Shown in pieces: positions 1 through 5,770 of a stretch of DNA of 8,094 nt. Each line of letters begins with the position of its first letter. The stretch's first letter is position 1. This DNA comes from Campylobacterales bacterium (GTDB lineage: Bacteria > Campylobacterota > Campylobacteria > Campylobacterales > Hydrogenimonadaceae). The translations under genes and the position numbers were made by a program. The stretch covers positions 1-8,094 of the forward strand of contig JALSPH010000219.1 in assembly GCA_026986055.1 (NCBI GenBank), given 5' to 3'. The notes beneath the pieces are model-generated. The model had not been told where the DNA came from, ran no database searches, and saw only the letters and a program-made list of their open reading frames with translations.

Positions 1-258
1 CCTGATACCCTCTATCTCGAAATAGTGAGGCTCTCTAAAGAGGTTGTACCTCTCTATAAGGCCTCTTAGCTTGGCGTCATTGTTTCCAAGCACCGCTACG
101 TAAGGCACTCCGGTACTCTGCATATAAGCTAGCGTCTCCTCTTTGCCTATATCTCCAGCATGCACCAGAAACTCGGCCCCGTTTCGCAGCAGTTCATCTA
201 TCGCCTTTTTGGCCCGCCCGACCTTTTTATGGGTGTCGCTTACAACTCCTATCTTCAT
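1..258 (-). CDS. YfcE/MJ0936-type metallophosphoesterase (partial, C-terminus beyond window)
   Basis: The first 86 residues of a calcineurin-like phosphoesterase are present; the gene reads off the left edge. The three N-terminal metal-binding motifs are in order: SDTH at residues 7-10 (D-x-H), AGDI near 39-42 (GD), and GNND near 65-68 (GN-D). These residues bind the two divalent metals in this superfamily. The start MKIGVVSDTH is typical of the short (about 150-180 aa) YfcE/MJ0936 phosphodiesterases, which hydrolyse phosphodiesters in vitro and whose cellular substrate is generally unknown. No signal peptide is visible, so it is probably cytoplasmic. It lies about 30 bp downstream of topA on the same strand and is probably co-transcribed with it. 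A purine-rich AGAAGAGAG lies about 20 nt upstream of the ATG, rather far for a ribosome binding site, so the start rests on family similarity. Family is confident; substrate is unknown. Confidence 0.88.
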   Translation of the reverse strand, partial: MKIGVVSDTHKKVGRAKKAIDELLRNGAEFLVHAGDIGKEETLAYMQSTGVPYVAVLGNNDAKLRGLIERYNLFREPHYFEIEGIR

Positions 259-288
259 AATGCGTTGGCTTCGGTGCTCTCTTCTTGC

Positions 289-2493
289 TCACGACTCTTT
301 AATATCTTCGCGATGTTTGCACTTTATGCACTCATAGACCTCTTTGCCTCTATATGTGCGCTTCGCCATGGCATATCCGCACTCGGGACACTTGACGTCT
401 GTCGGTTCGAACTTAGAGATGAAGGTGCATTTGGGGTAGTTGGAGCATCCGAAAAATTTGCCTCTGCGGGAATTTCTCTCAAGCAGCTCCCCTCCGCACT
501 CCGGGCACTTTGTCTCAAGCTTTTTGGGCTTCTCCAAAGATCTGGTGTTCTTGCATTTTGGGTATGCGCTGCATGCCAGAAAGGAGCCTCTCCTTCCTGT
601 TTTGACGACCATGGGAGCCCCGCACTTTTCACATACTTCATCCGTTGTTTGAGGCTTTGCCTCCTCTCCGCCCTCTTTTTCTATAGCCTCGGTGTAGCGG
701 CATTTGGGGAAGTTCGCGCAAGCTATGAAATCGCCGTAGCGACCGCTTCTAAGAAGCAGTTCGCTTCCGCATTCGGGGCACTCTCTTCCTATCGGCTCCG
801 CTTTTTTCAGGCTCTTTATCTCTTTTTTCCCCTTCTCTACCTTCTCTATGAAAGGTTTGTAGAAGTCAAGAAGCAGTTTTTGCCAATCCTCCTTATGCTC
901 CGCAACCTCATCGAGCTTCTCCTCCATTTTTGCCGTGAAGTTGGAGTCGACGATTTCGGGGAAGTACTTCTCCAGAGTCTCTATGACCGTGAAGGCTATG
1001 GGAGTGGGGACGAGCTGTCGCTTCTCTATCTTTATATATTCGCGGGAAACCAGAATGGAGATGGTGGGAGCATAGGTGCTCGGGCGGCCTATACCGAGGG
1101 ATTCGAGTTTTTTTATCAGACTCGCTTCGGTATATCTTGGAGGCGGTTCGGTAAAGTGTTGGTTTGCGGTAAGCTTTTCAAGCTCCGCCTCTTCACCCTC
1201 TTTCAGCTCAGGAAGGAGTTTATCCTTTTCATCGTACCCCATGACTCTATAGAATCCGTCGAATATCAGCTTTCTCCCCGTAGCTTTGAATACACCGTCT
1301 TCGCTTGCAAAGAGTATGGTTTGCGACTCCAAAATAGCATCGGCCATCTGGCTGGCAAGAAAGCGGTTGTAGATGAGTTTGTAGAGTTTCAGTTCATCCG
1401 GTGCCAGATATTTCGCCGCTATTTCGGGCGTGAAGTCAAGACGGGTAGGGCGTATCGCCTCATGCGCCTCTTGCGCCCCTTTGGCTTTGGAGGTGTAGAT
1501 TTTGGGTTTTGGAGGCAGGTACTTTTCGCCGAAGTTTTTCACTATAGTCTCACGGGCAGCATCTCTGGCCTCTTTTGCGATGTTGAGGCTGTCGGTTCTC
1601 ATATATGTTATGACACCCATAGCCCCTTTGTCGGTAGAGACCCCCTCGTAGAGCTTTTGCGCTATCATCATCGTCTTTTTTGGCGAGTAGCCTAGACGAC
1701 CGGAGGCGCTCTGCTGAAGAGTGGAGGTCATGAAGGGGGGAGGCGTTGAGCTCTTTCTCTCTTTTTTTTCTATACTCTTTACGCGGTAACTTTCGCTCTT
1801 TAGAAGAGACTCTATCTCTCTTGCCTCTTTTTCGCTTCCGATCGTCATCTTTTCGATCTTTTTGCCCTTGAACTCCACAAGAGAAGCCTCTATTTTAGGC
1901 GCAAAAAGTGCGTCTATACTCCAGTATTCGACAGGTTTGAAGGCTTGGATCTCTCTTTCTCTGTCGACAACGATTTTGAGTGCGGCAGACTGCACGCGCC
2001 CAGCACTCAACCCCTTTTGTATCTTGGAGGCAAGAAGCGGAGAGAGTTTGTAACCGACGATTCTATCGAGAAGCCGTCTCGCCTGCTGGGCGTTTACCTG
2101 GTCCATATCGATCTTGCGCGGATTTTCAAGTGCATGCTTTATGGCACTTTTTGTAATTTCGTGAAAAACTATGCGGGGCAACTCTTCCGGATCTTTGCCT
2201 ATCGCTTTGGCTATATGGTAGCCTATCGCCTCTCCTTCGCGGTCCTCGTCCGTAGCGATATATACATTTTCGCTCTTCTTGGCAAGCTCTTTTATCTGCT
2301 TGACGATGGCGCTGTGCTCTTTGTCGACTCTGTACTGAGGCTCGAACCTCTCATCTTCGAGCTTGATGCCGAAGCTGTGTTTTGGAAGGTCTCTTATGTG
2401 TCCCTTGGAGGCGATGACTTCGAAATCTTTACCGAGAAAGTTTTTTATGGTTCTCGCTTTTGCCGGTGACTCGACTATGATAAGATTTTTCAA
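289..2493 (-). CDS. topA: DNA topoisomerase I (type IA), TTG start
   Basis: This 734-aa enzyme relaxes negatively supercoiled DNA by cutting and rejoining one strand through a 5'-phosphotyrosine link. The Toprim domain starts at once (IIVESPAKA, Glu8) with the acidic motif TDEDREGEAI at 81-90 (Asp82, Asp84, Glu86). The catalytic Tyr is Tyr297 in YMRTDS, followed by Arg299. RVQSA at 166-170 and the SLGIGRPSTY segment near 465-474 are also family signatures. The C-terminus carries four Cys4 zinc fingers: C572/575/592/598, C621/624/641/647, C663/666/683/689 and C702/705/722/725. The first three are CX2C-X16-CX5C; the last is CX2C-X16-CX2C. It is shorter than the E. coli enzyme (865 aa). The start codon is TTG at 2493-2491; it gives the canonical MKNLIIVESPAKA N-terminus and has AGGA six bases upstream. 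topA diverges from fliD and precedes the phosphoesterase. Confidence 0.98.
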   Translation of the reverse strand: MKNLIIVESPAKARTIKNFLGKDFEVIASKGHIRDLPKHSFGIKLEDERFEPQYRVDKEHSAIVKQIKELAKKSENVYIATDEDREGEAIGYHIAKAIGKDPEELPRIVFHEITKSAIKHALENPRKIDMDQVNAQQARRLLDRIVGYKLSPLLASKIQKGLSAGRVQSAALKIVVDREREIQAFKPVEYWSIDALFAPKIEASLVEFKGKKIEKMTIGSEKEAREIESLLKSESYRVKSIEKKERKSSTPPPFMTSTLQQSASGRLGYSPKKTMMIAQKLYEGVSTDKGAMGVITYMRTDSLNIAKEARDAARETIVKNFGEKYLPPKPKIYTSKAKGAQEAHEAIRPTRLDFTPEIAAKYLAPDELKLYKLIYNRFLASQMADAILESQTILFASEDGVFKATGRKLIFDGFYRVMGYDEKDKLLPELKEGEEAELEKLTANQHFTEPPPRYTEASLIKKLESLGIGRPSTYAPTISILVSREYIKIEKRQLVPTPIAFTVIETLEKYFPEIVDSNFTAKMEEKLDEVAEHKEDWQKLLLDFYKPFIEKVEKGKKEIKSLKKAEPIGRECPECGSELLLRSGRYGDFIACANFPKCRYTEAIEKEGGEEAKPQTTDEVCEKCGAPMVVKTGRRGSFLACSAYPKCKNTRSLEKPKKLETKCPECGGELLERNSRRGKFFGCSNYPKCTFISKFEPTDVKCPECGYAMAKRTYRGKEVYECIKCKHREDIKES

Positions 2494-2498
2494 CTCTT

Positions 2499-2502
2499 TT
2501 CC
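2499..2502 (-). promoter_or_regulatory. Shine-Dalgarno of topA that supports the TTG start
   Basis: Reading the minus strand, AGGA is followed by AAAAGAG-type purines and then TTG at 2493-2491, with six bases between AGGA and the start codon. No in-frame ATG sits nearby upstream, and the next residues match the conserved TopA N-terminus. Confidence 0.65.
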
Positions 2503-2538
2503 TATATATTATGGTTGGTATGAATTTCAGTGGATGCA

Positions 2539-2565
2539 ATTCTATCATAACTATCGTTTAAACAA
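2539..2565 (-). promoter_or_regulatory. Possible vegetative (sigma-70) promoter of topA
   Basis: On the minus strand the sequence TATGATAGAAT gives two overlapping -10 candidates: TATGAT (2549-2544) and TAGAAT (2544-2539). A TTGTTT at 2565-2560 lies 15 bp before TAGAAT and could serve as a weak -35. Campylobacterota promoters often lack a clear -35, so the -10 carries most of the weight. The predicted start near 2532 would give a leader of about 40 nt. The candidate rests on motif likeness only. Confidence 0.4.
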
Positions 2566-2585
2566 TTTTTTGGTTTAGTCGATAT
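2559..2585 (+). promoter_or_regulatory. Sigma-28 (FliA) promoter of fliD
   Basis: TAAA at 2559-2562 is followed by exactly 15 bases and then GTCGATAT at 2578-2585. The sigma-28 consensus is TAAA-N15-GCCGATAA, and Campylobacter and Helicobacter flagellin promoters use CGATAT-type -10 boxes. The predicted start is near 2592, giving a leader of about 28 nt. Use of FliA would make fliD a late flagellar gene, expressed after hook completion when FlgM is exported. Confidence 0.75.
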
Positions 2586-2607
2586 TAATGGTAGATAAAA
2601 GCCAACC

Positions 2608-2613
2608 AAAGGA
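2608..2613 (+). promoter_or_regulatory. Shine-Dalgarno of fliD; decides the ATG start at 2620
   Basis: AAAGGA ends six bases before ATG at 2620-2622. A TTG at 2614-2616 is in frame two codons earlier but directly abuts the Shine-Dalgarno, so it could not be used with it. Confidence 0.75.
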
Positions 2614-2619
2614 TTGAAA

Positions 2620-4005
2620 ATGGCCAACTTCGGAGCCCTCAGCTCATTGGGATTGGGCAGCAGCGGTGCACTCAGTTACGATATTATCGACAAATTGCGC
2701 AAAGTCGATGAGGATGCTCAGATAAAACCGCTCGACTCGCAGATAGAGGATATGAAGAAGCGCGGTGCCGAGCTCAACAAGATAATAACGATGACGGCAT
2801 CGATGAAGAGTTCACTCTTCGATCTTTCCGACTCCGTTCTTTTTGCAAAGAGAACGGTCGATGTAAACGGCTCTGATGTGGAGGTCTCCGTAGAGGACGG
2901 CACGAAAGCGCAGGATATGGAGGTTACCGTTAAAAATCTTGCCAGAGCCGATATTAAGCAGACCAAAGGGTTCGCTTCCGATACTTCGGTCGTTACGACC
3001 GTAGATACCGATATGACGATCAATATGAACGGCCAGGCCGTTACCTTCACCGTAACTGCCGGAACTACTCTGAAGGGGCTTAAAGATCTGATAAACGAAA
3101 AGATGGGCGGCAAAGTGGATGCCACTATTTTGAATACCGGAGGTACGGACCCGTTCAAGCTTGTGCTAAAGACGACCAAAACCGGTGCAGATCAGGCTAT
3201 GAGCTTCTCTTTCGATGATGGCAACGCAGCTACTACAAATGACGACTTTTTGGATCTGACGCTTCCTGCAGCGAACGTACAGGATGCAAGAGACGCTCTG
3301 TTTACGTTCAATGGAATAGATATAGTACGCTCCTCAAATACCGTAAGCGACCTGGTCGTCGGGATGACTCTTACTTTGAAAAACGAGGGTACCACTCCGA
3401 ATCGTATCTCGATAAAGCAGGATAATGAAGGAATAGCCGACAGGGTTGAGGAGTTCGTAACTCAGTACAACGATCTGATGAGTGAACTGGGAGCGGTTAC
3501 GAAGTACGATGCGGAAAACAAGAGTGCCGGTATCTTTCAGGGTGAGAGTACGATAGTCTCATTGAAGCTTTCACTTAGTCAAATGGCTTTGGGAACAGCG
3601 CCAAACGGAAAAGGGTTGGCAGATTATGGCATAGAGGTTACAAGAGATGGCGTAATGAGCTTCGACAGAAGCAAGCTGATATCTGCGTTAGAGAGCGACA
3701 CTCAGACGGTTTCGGATACATTTGCCGGAGACGAAAACAGCCCGGGAATATTTGCATCTTTGAAAAACTACCTATCGGATGCTGCAACCAAAAAAGACTC
3801 TTTGCTCTCAAATCTCGATACATCTTTGAAAGAGAGAGAAAAGAGTTTGGAAGAGAGAAGGGCCAGAGCATTGGCTTCTATAGATACAAAATATGAAGTT
3901 ATGGCAAAGAGGTTTGCTTCATACGACGCTCTTATAGGCAAGCTCAACGCATCGTTCCAATCTTTGCAATCTATGATAGATGCACAGTATGCCGCATCCA
4001 AATAG
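2620..4005 (+). CDS. fliD: Flagellar filament cap protein FliD (HAP2)
   Basis: FliD forms the cap at the filament tip and helps exported flagellin monomers fold into place. The 461-aa protein has the expected order. An N-terminal FliD_N region (about 10-110) starts LGLGSSGALSYDIIDKLRKVD. Its middle is Thr/Asp-rich. A Flagellin_IN-like hook motif, FTFNGIDIVRSSNTVSDLV, sits at 228-246 and leads into FliD_C. A charged helical C-terminus (about 393-455, with EKSLEERRARA and YDALIGKLNASFQSLQSMI) is the predicted D0/D1 coiled coil. There is no cysteine and no Sec signal peptide, as expected for a type III export substrate. It is close in length to the E. coli protein. The gene has its own sigma-28 promoter and ends 187 bp before the flagellin gene. 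No flaG or fliS flanks it, although both are commonly found beside fliD in bacteria. Identification is secure. Confidence 0.95.
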   Translation: MANFGALSSLGLGSSGALSYDIIDKLRKVDEDAQIKPLDSQIEDMKKRGAELNKIITMTASMKSSLFDLSDSVLFAKRTVDVNGSDVEVSVEDGTKAQDMEVTVKNLARADIKQTKGFASDTSVVTTVDTDMTINMNGQAVTFTVTAGTTLKGLKDLINEKMGGKVDATILNTGGTDPFKLVLKTTKTGADQAMSFSFDDGNAATTNDDFLDLTLPAANVQDARDALFTFNGIDIVRSSNTVSDLVVGMTLTLKNEGTTPNRISIKQDNEGIADRVEEFVTQYNDLMSELGAVTKYDAENKSAGIFQGESTIVSLKLSLSQMALGTAPNGKGLADYGIEVTRDGVMSFDRSKLISALESDTQTVSDTFAGDENSPGIFASLKNYLSDAATKKDSLLSNLDTSLKEREKSLEERRARALASIDTKYEVMAKRFASYDALIGKLNASFQSLQSMIDAQYAASK

Positions 4006-4025
4006 CTCTCTATAACTCTCTTTTG

Positions 4026-4051
4026 CCAAGTGCCGCTGCTTAGGTGCTTGG
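4026..4051 (+). terminator. Hairpin after fliD, possible weak terminator
   Basis: CCAAGTGCC (4026-4034) pairs with GGTGCTTGG (4043-4051) to give a 9-bp stem with two G-U wobbles and an 8-base loop, 20 bp after the fliD stop. The bases after it (TCCATCCTGTTT) are not a proper U-tract. It may therefore be an inefficient terminator or only a 3' stabilising structure. A second short stem, TACCG/CGGTA at 4072-4076 and 4083-4087, follows. Confidence 0.35.
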
Positions 4052-4114
4052 TCCATCCTGTTTCAAGGTTTTACCGTCGCACCGGTACAAAATCTCAAAA
4101 ATTTCAATTTGCTC

Positions 4115-4141
4115 TAAACATTTTTTTCATCTATCCGATCT
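4115..4141 (+). promoter_or_regulatory. Sigma-28 (FliA) promoter of the flagellin gene
   Basis: TAAA at 4115-4118, a 15-base spacer containing a T-run, and TCCGATCT at 4134-4141 match the TAAA-N15-GCCGATAA consensus in spacing and in the CCGAT core. Transcription is predicted to start near 4148, giving a leader of about 45 nt. The same architecture lies before fliD. Confidence 0.85.
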
Positions 4142-4148
4142 TTGTAGT

Positions 4149-4166
4149 AAGAGCAAGGATGCTCTT
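4149..4166 (+). promoter_or_regulatory. 5' leader stem-loop of flagellin mRNA with CsrA-like GGA loop
   Basis: AAGAGCA (4149-4155) pairs with TGCTCTT (4160-4166), leaving AGGA in the loop; if the A-U closing pair opens, the loop is AAGGAT. The bases CAAGGATG (4154-4161) match the core CARGGAUG of the CsrA/RsmA SELEX motif, with GGA presented in the loop as CsrA prefers. The hairpin begins about where transcription should start. A second GGA lies in the Shine-Dalgarno 26 nt downstream. Binding by CsrA is inferred, not shown. Confidence 0.55.
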
Positions 4167-4180
4167 TACCCAAATCAACC

Positions 4181-4187
4181 AAGGAGG
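4181..4187 (+). promoter_or_regulatory. Strong Shine-Dalgarno of flagellin, possible second CsrA contact
   Basis: AAGGAGG lies five bases before the ATG at 4193 and is close to a perfect anti-16S match, fitting a highly expressed gene. It holds GGA at 4183-4185 (another at 4186-4188), so a CsrA dimer bridging it and the upstream loop could block ribosome entry. Confidence 0.85.
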
Positions 4188-4192
4188 AAATC

Positions 4193-5656
4193 ATGGGATT
4201 TCGTATTAACACAAACATAGGTGCGATGAACGCTCATCGCAATGCGCTTATGACTAACAAAAGTCTAAACACATCTTTGGAGCGCTTGAGTTCCGGTCTA
4301 AGGATAAACAAGGCTGCAGACGACGCTTCGGGTATGGCTATCGCAGACTCGCTTCGTGCACAGGCGCAAGGTCTGGGACAGGCTATCAGAAATGCCAACG
4401 ACGGTATAGGCGTGGTTCAAACAGCCGACGGTGCGCTCGACGAGTACATCAACATAATCAACACGGTCCGAACCAAAGCTATCCAAGCGGCATCCGACGG
4501 TCAGAACCAAGACTCTAGAATGGCTATTCAGCGCGATATAAACAGACTTCTTGAAGAGGCCGACAATATCGCAAAAACCACCTCTTTTAACGGCTTGAAT
4601 CTTCTTGACGGTTCATATGTGGATAAAAAGTTTCAAATTGGTGCATATGCCAACGAAACCGTAAATATTTCCATAGATAGCGCCAGAACGACGGTAGTGG
4701 GAATGTTCGCTCTTGAAACTGGTACTACTGTGGATACCAGCGGTACAGGTGCTCTTGCTGCAGGTGATTTGACCGTTAACGGTGTAGATGTGGGAGCCTC
4801 TACGGCCGGCACGGACAATGCTCTCGGACAGGCAGATACATCCGCATGGGCGAAGATGAACGCTATAAATTCTGTTAGTTCTCAAACAGGTGTAGTGGCA
4901 ACGGCCAAGACTACCGTACAGGGGGCGGCCGGAGTTGCAGGCGGTTCTATATCGGCAGGTTCCGTGTACATTAACGGAATCGACCTTGGAGACGTAACTT
5001 TCGCTGCCAACGACACTACAGGTACTCTTGCGGCCGCAATCAACCGTATTACGGACCAGACAGGCGTAACGGCGAGCATCGTCGACGGCGGAAAGCTGCT
5101 TCTTACATCTGAAGATGGATGGAATATAAACATATCGAGCGATGCGGCCGGTACTACCGCAATAGCTGCAGCAGATGCGACTGCACTCGGTATCACAAAC
5201 ACTTCCGTAAACGGCGGTGCGGCAGCGGCCCTGGCTATTACAAACGGCGGAGCGATAACGCTTGAGTCCGACAATGCCATTACTATTGGAGGTGCCGCTC
5301 CTGCAAAAGCGGGACTTACAGCCGGTACGGTCAGTGTCGGAAACAGTATCTCTACGGCAGATGTTACGACTTTTGATGCGGCTCAGCTGACTATCAAAAA
5401 AGCGGACCACGCTCTTGCGCAGCTCGATAGAACCCGCTCCGATATCGGTTCGGTTCAAAATCAGCTCGAATCTACTATTCGTAACATTTCGGTTACGCAG
5501 GTCAACGTGACGGCGGCCGAAAGTCAGATCAGGGATGTCGACTTCGCTCAGGAGTCCGCGAACTTCAGTAAATACAACATTCTCGCTCAAAGCGGTTCAT
5601 ACGCCCTTTCTCAGGCGAATGCCGTACAGCAGAATGTCTTGAGACTGCTCCAGTAG
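4193..5656 (+). CDS. Flagellin (filament subunit)
   Basis: This 487-aa protein is the structural subunit of the flagellar filament, exported through the flagellar type III channel. The conserved N-terminal D0/D1 region (about 1-165) begins MGFRINTNIGAMNAHRN and includes LSSGLRINKAADDASGMAI at 32-50. The C-terminal D1/D0 region (about 400-487) includes AESQIRDVDFAQES and ends NVLRLLQ. The middle (about 170-395) is Ala/Gly/Thr-rich and variable, with two Flagellin_IN-like units (LTVNGVDVG...INSVSSQTGV near 193-233; VYINGIDLG...INRITDQTGV near 258-292). There is no cysteine. It is shorter than Campylobacter FlaA (about 570 aa). Residues 90-98 (NTVRTKAIQ) replace the TLR5-recognised QRVRELAVQ of Salmonella FliC. 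The gene has a sigma-28 promoter, a structured leader and its own terminator. It could be called flaA or fliC; other paralogues may exist elsewhere, so no symbol is assigned. Confidence 0.97.
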   Translation: MGFRINTNIGAMNAHRNALMTNKSLNTSLERLSSGLRINKAADDASGMAIADSLRAQAQGLGQAIRNANDGIGVVQTADGALDEYINIINTVRTKAIQAASDGQNQDSRMAIQRDINRLLEEADNIAKTTSFNGLNLLDGSYVDKKFQIGAYANETVNISIDSARTTVVGMFALETGTTVDTSGTGALAAGDLTVNGVDVGASTAGTDNALGQADTSAWAKMNAINSVSSQTGVVATAKTTVQGAAGVAGGSISAGSVYINGIDLGDVTFAANDTTGTLAAAINRITDQTGVTASIVDGGKLLLTSEDGWNINISSDAAGTTAIAAADATALGITNTSVNGGAAAALAITNGGAITLESDNAITIGGAAPAKAGLTAGTVSVGNSISTADVTTFDAAQLTIKKADHALAQLDRTRSDIGSVQNQLESTIRNISVTQVNVTAAESQIRDVDFAQESANFSKYNILAQSGSYALSQANAVQQNVLRLLQ

Positions 5657-5666
5657 CGCTCTTAAC

Positions 5667-5684
5667 GGCCTTCGGGCCTTTTTT
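5667..5684 (+). terminator. Rho-independent terminator of flagellin
   Basis: GGCC and GGCC flank a TTCG loop (5671-5674), forming a C(UUCG)G tetraloop hairpin followed at once by six Ts (5679-5684). The stem is only 4 bp, but the loop is exceptionally stable. It starts 10 bp after the flagellin stop. Confidence 0.8.
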
Positions 5685-5712
5685 GACAAACCCCTTTGTA
5701 AACTCTCCCTTT

Positions 5713-5733
5713 TTCCGGGGCTTTGCCCCGGAA
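5713..5733. repeat. Perfect GC-rich palindrome between flagellin and the methyltransferase gene
   Basis: TTCCGGGGC (5713-5721) and GCCCCGGAA (5725-5733) form a perfect 9-bp stem with a TTT loop. Neither strand has a U-tract after it, so it is not a standard intrinsic terminator. It could back up the flagellin terminator, protect the 3' end of the flagellin mRNA, or act as a small repeat element. A genome-wide count would tell which. Confidence 0.6.
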
Positions 5734-5758
5734 TATTCGCTCTTCAGTCCATCTTCGT

Positions 5759-5764
5759 TAAAAT
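5759..5764 (+). promoter_or_regulatory. Possible -10 box giving a leaderless methyltransferase mRNA
   Basis: TAAAAT ends six bases before the ATG at 5771, so transcription from it would begin at or next to the A of the start codon. No Shine-Dalgarno precedes that ATG, which fits a leaderless message. There is no convincing -35. The call is tentative. Confidence 0.25.
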
Positions 5765-5770
5765 TTCGGT

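Noticed and set aside
160..1695. Long plus-strand open frame of 511 codons opposite topA
   Set aside because: It lies wholly antisense to an intact, unmistakable topA; its product has no recognisable motif and is rich in Phe, Leu, Arg and Tyr, as expected for a complement shadow. No ribosome binding site supports it.
2512..2608. 7-bp inverted repeat TGGTTGG/CCAACCA flanking the topA-fliD intergenic region
   Set aside because: The arms are 83 bp apart and short; a chance match is likely and no regulator is suggested.
2614..2616. TTG as the start of fliD
   Set aside because: It is in frame but directly follows the AAAGGA Shine-Dalgarno with no spacing; ATG at 2620 has ideal spacing.
4006..4114. 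Riboswitch or small RNA in the fliD-flagellin gap
   Set aside because: Two short hairpins are present, but no known aptamer core was recognised, and the region lies upstream of the sigma-28 start.
4613..5590. Minus-strand open frame of 325 codons opposite flagellin
   Set aside because: It is the complement of the repetitive Ala/Thr/Gly-rich flagellin sequence; the product is Cys/Arg/Ser-rich without a domain, and no promoter or ribosome binding site was seen.
5683..5704. TTGACA at 5683-5688 as the -35 of a promoter for the methyltransferase gene
   Set aside because: The only -10-like sequence, TGTAAACT, is about 10 bp away, and at 17 bp the sequence is C/T-rich with no -10. The TTGACA is partly made by the terminator T-run.
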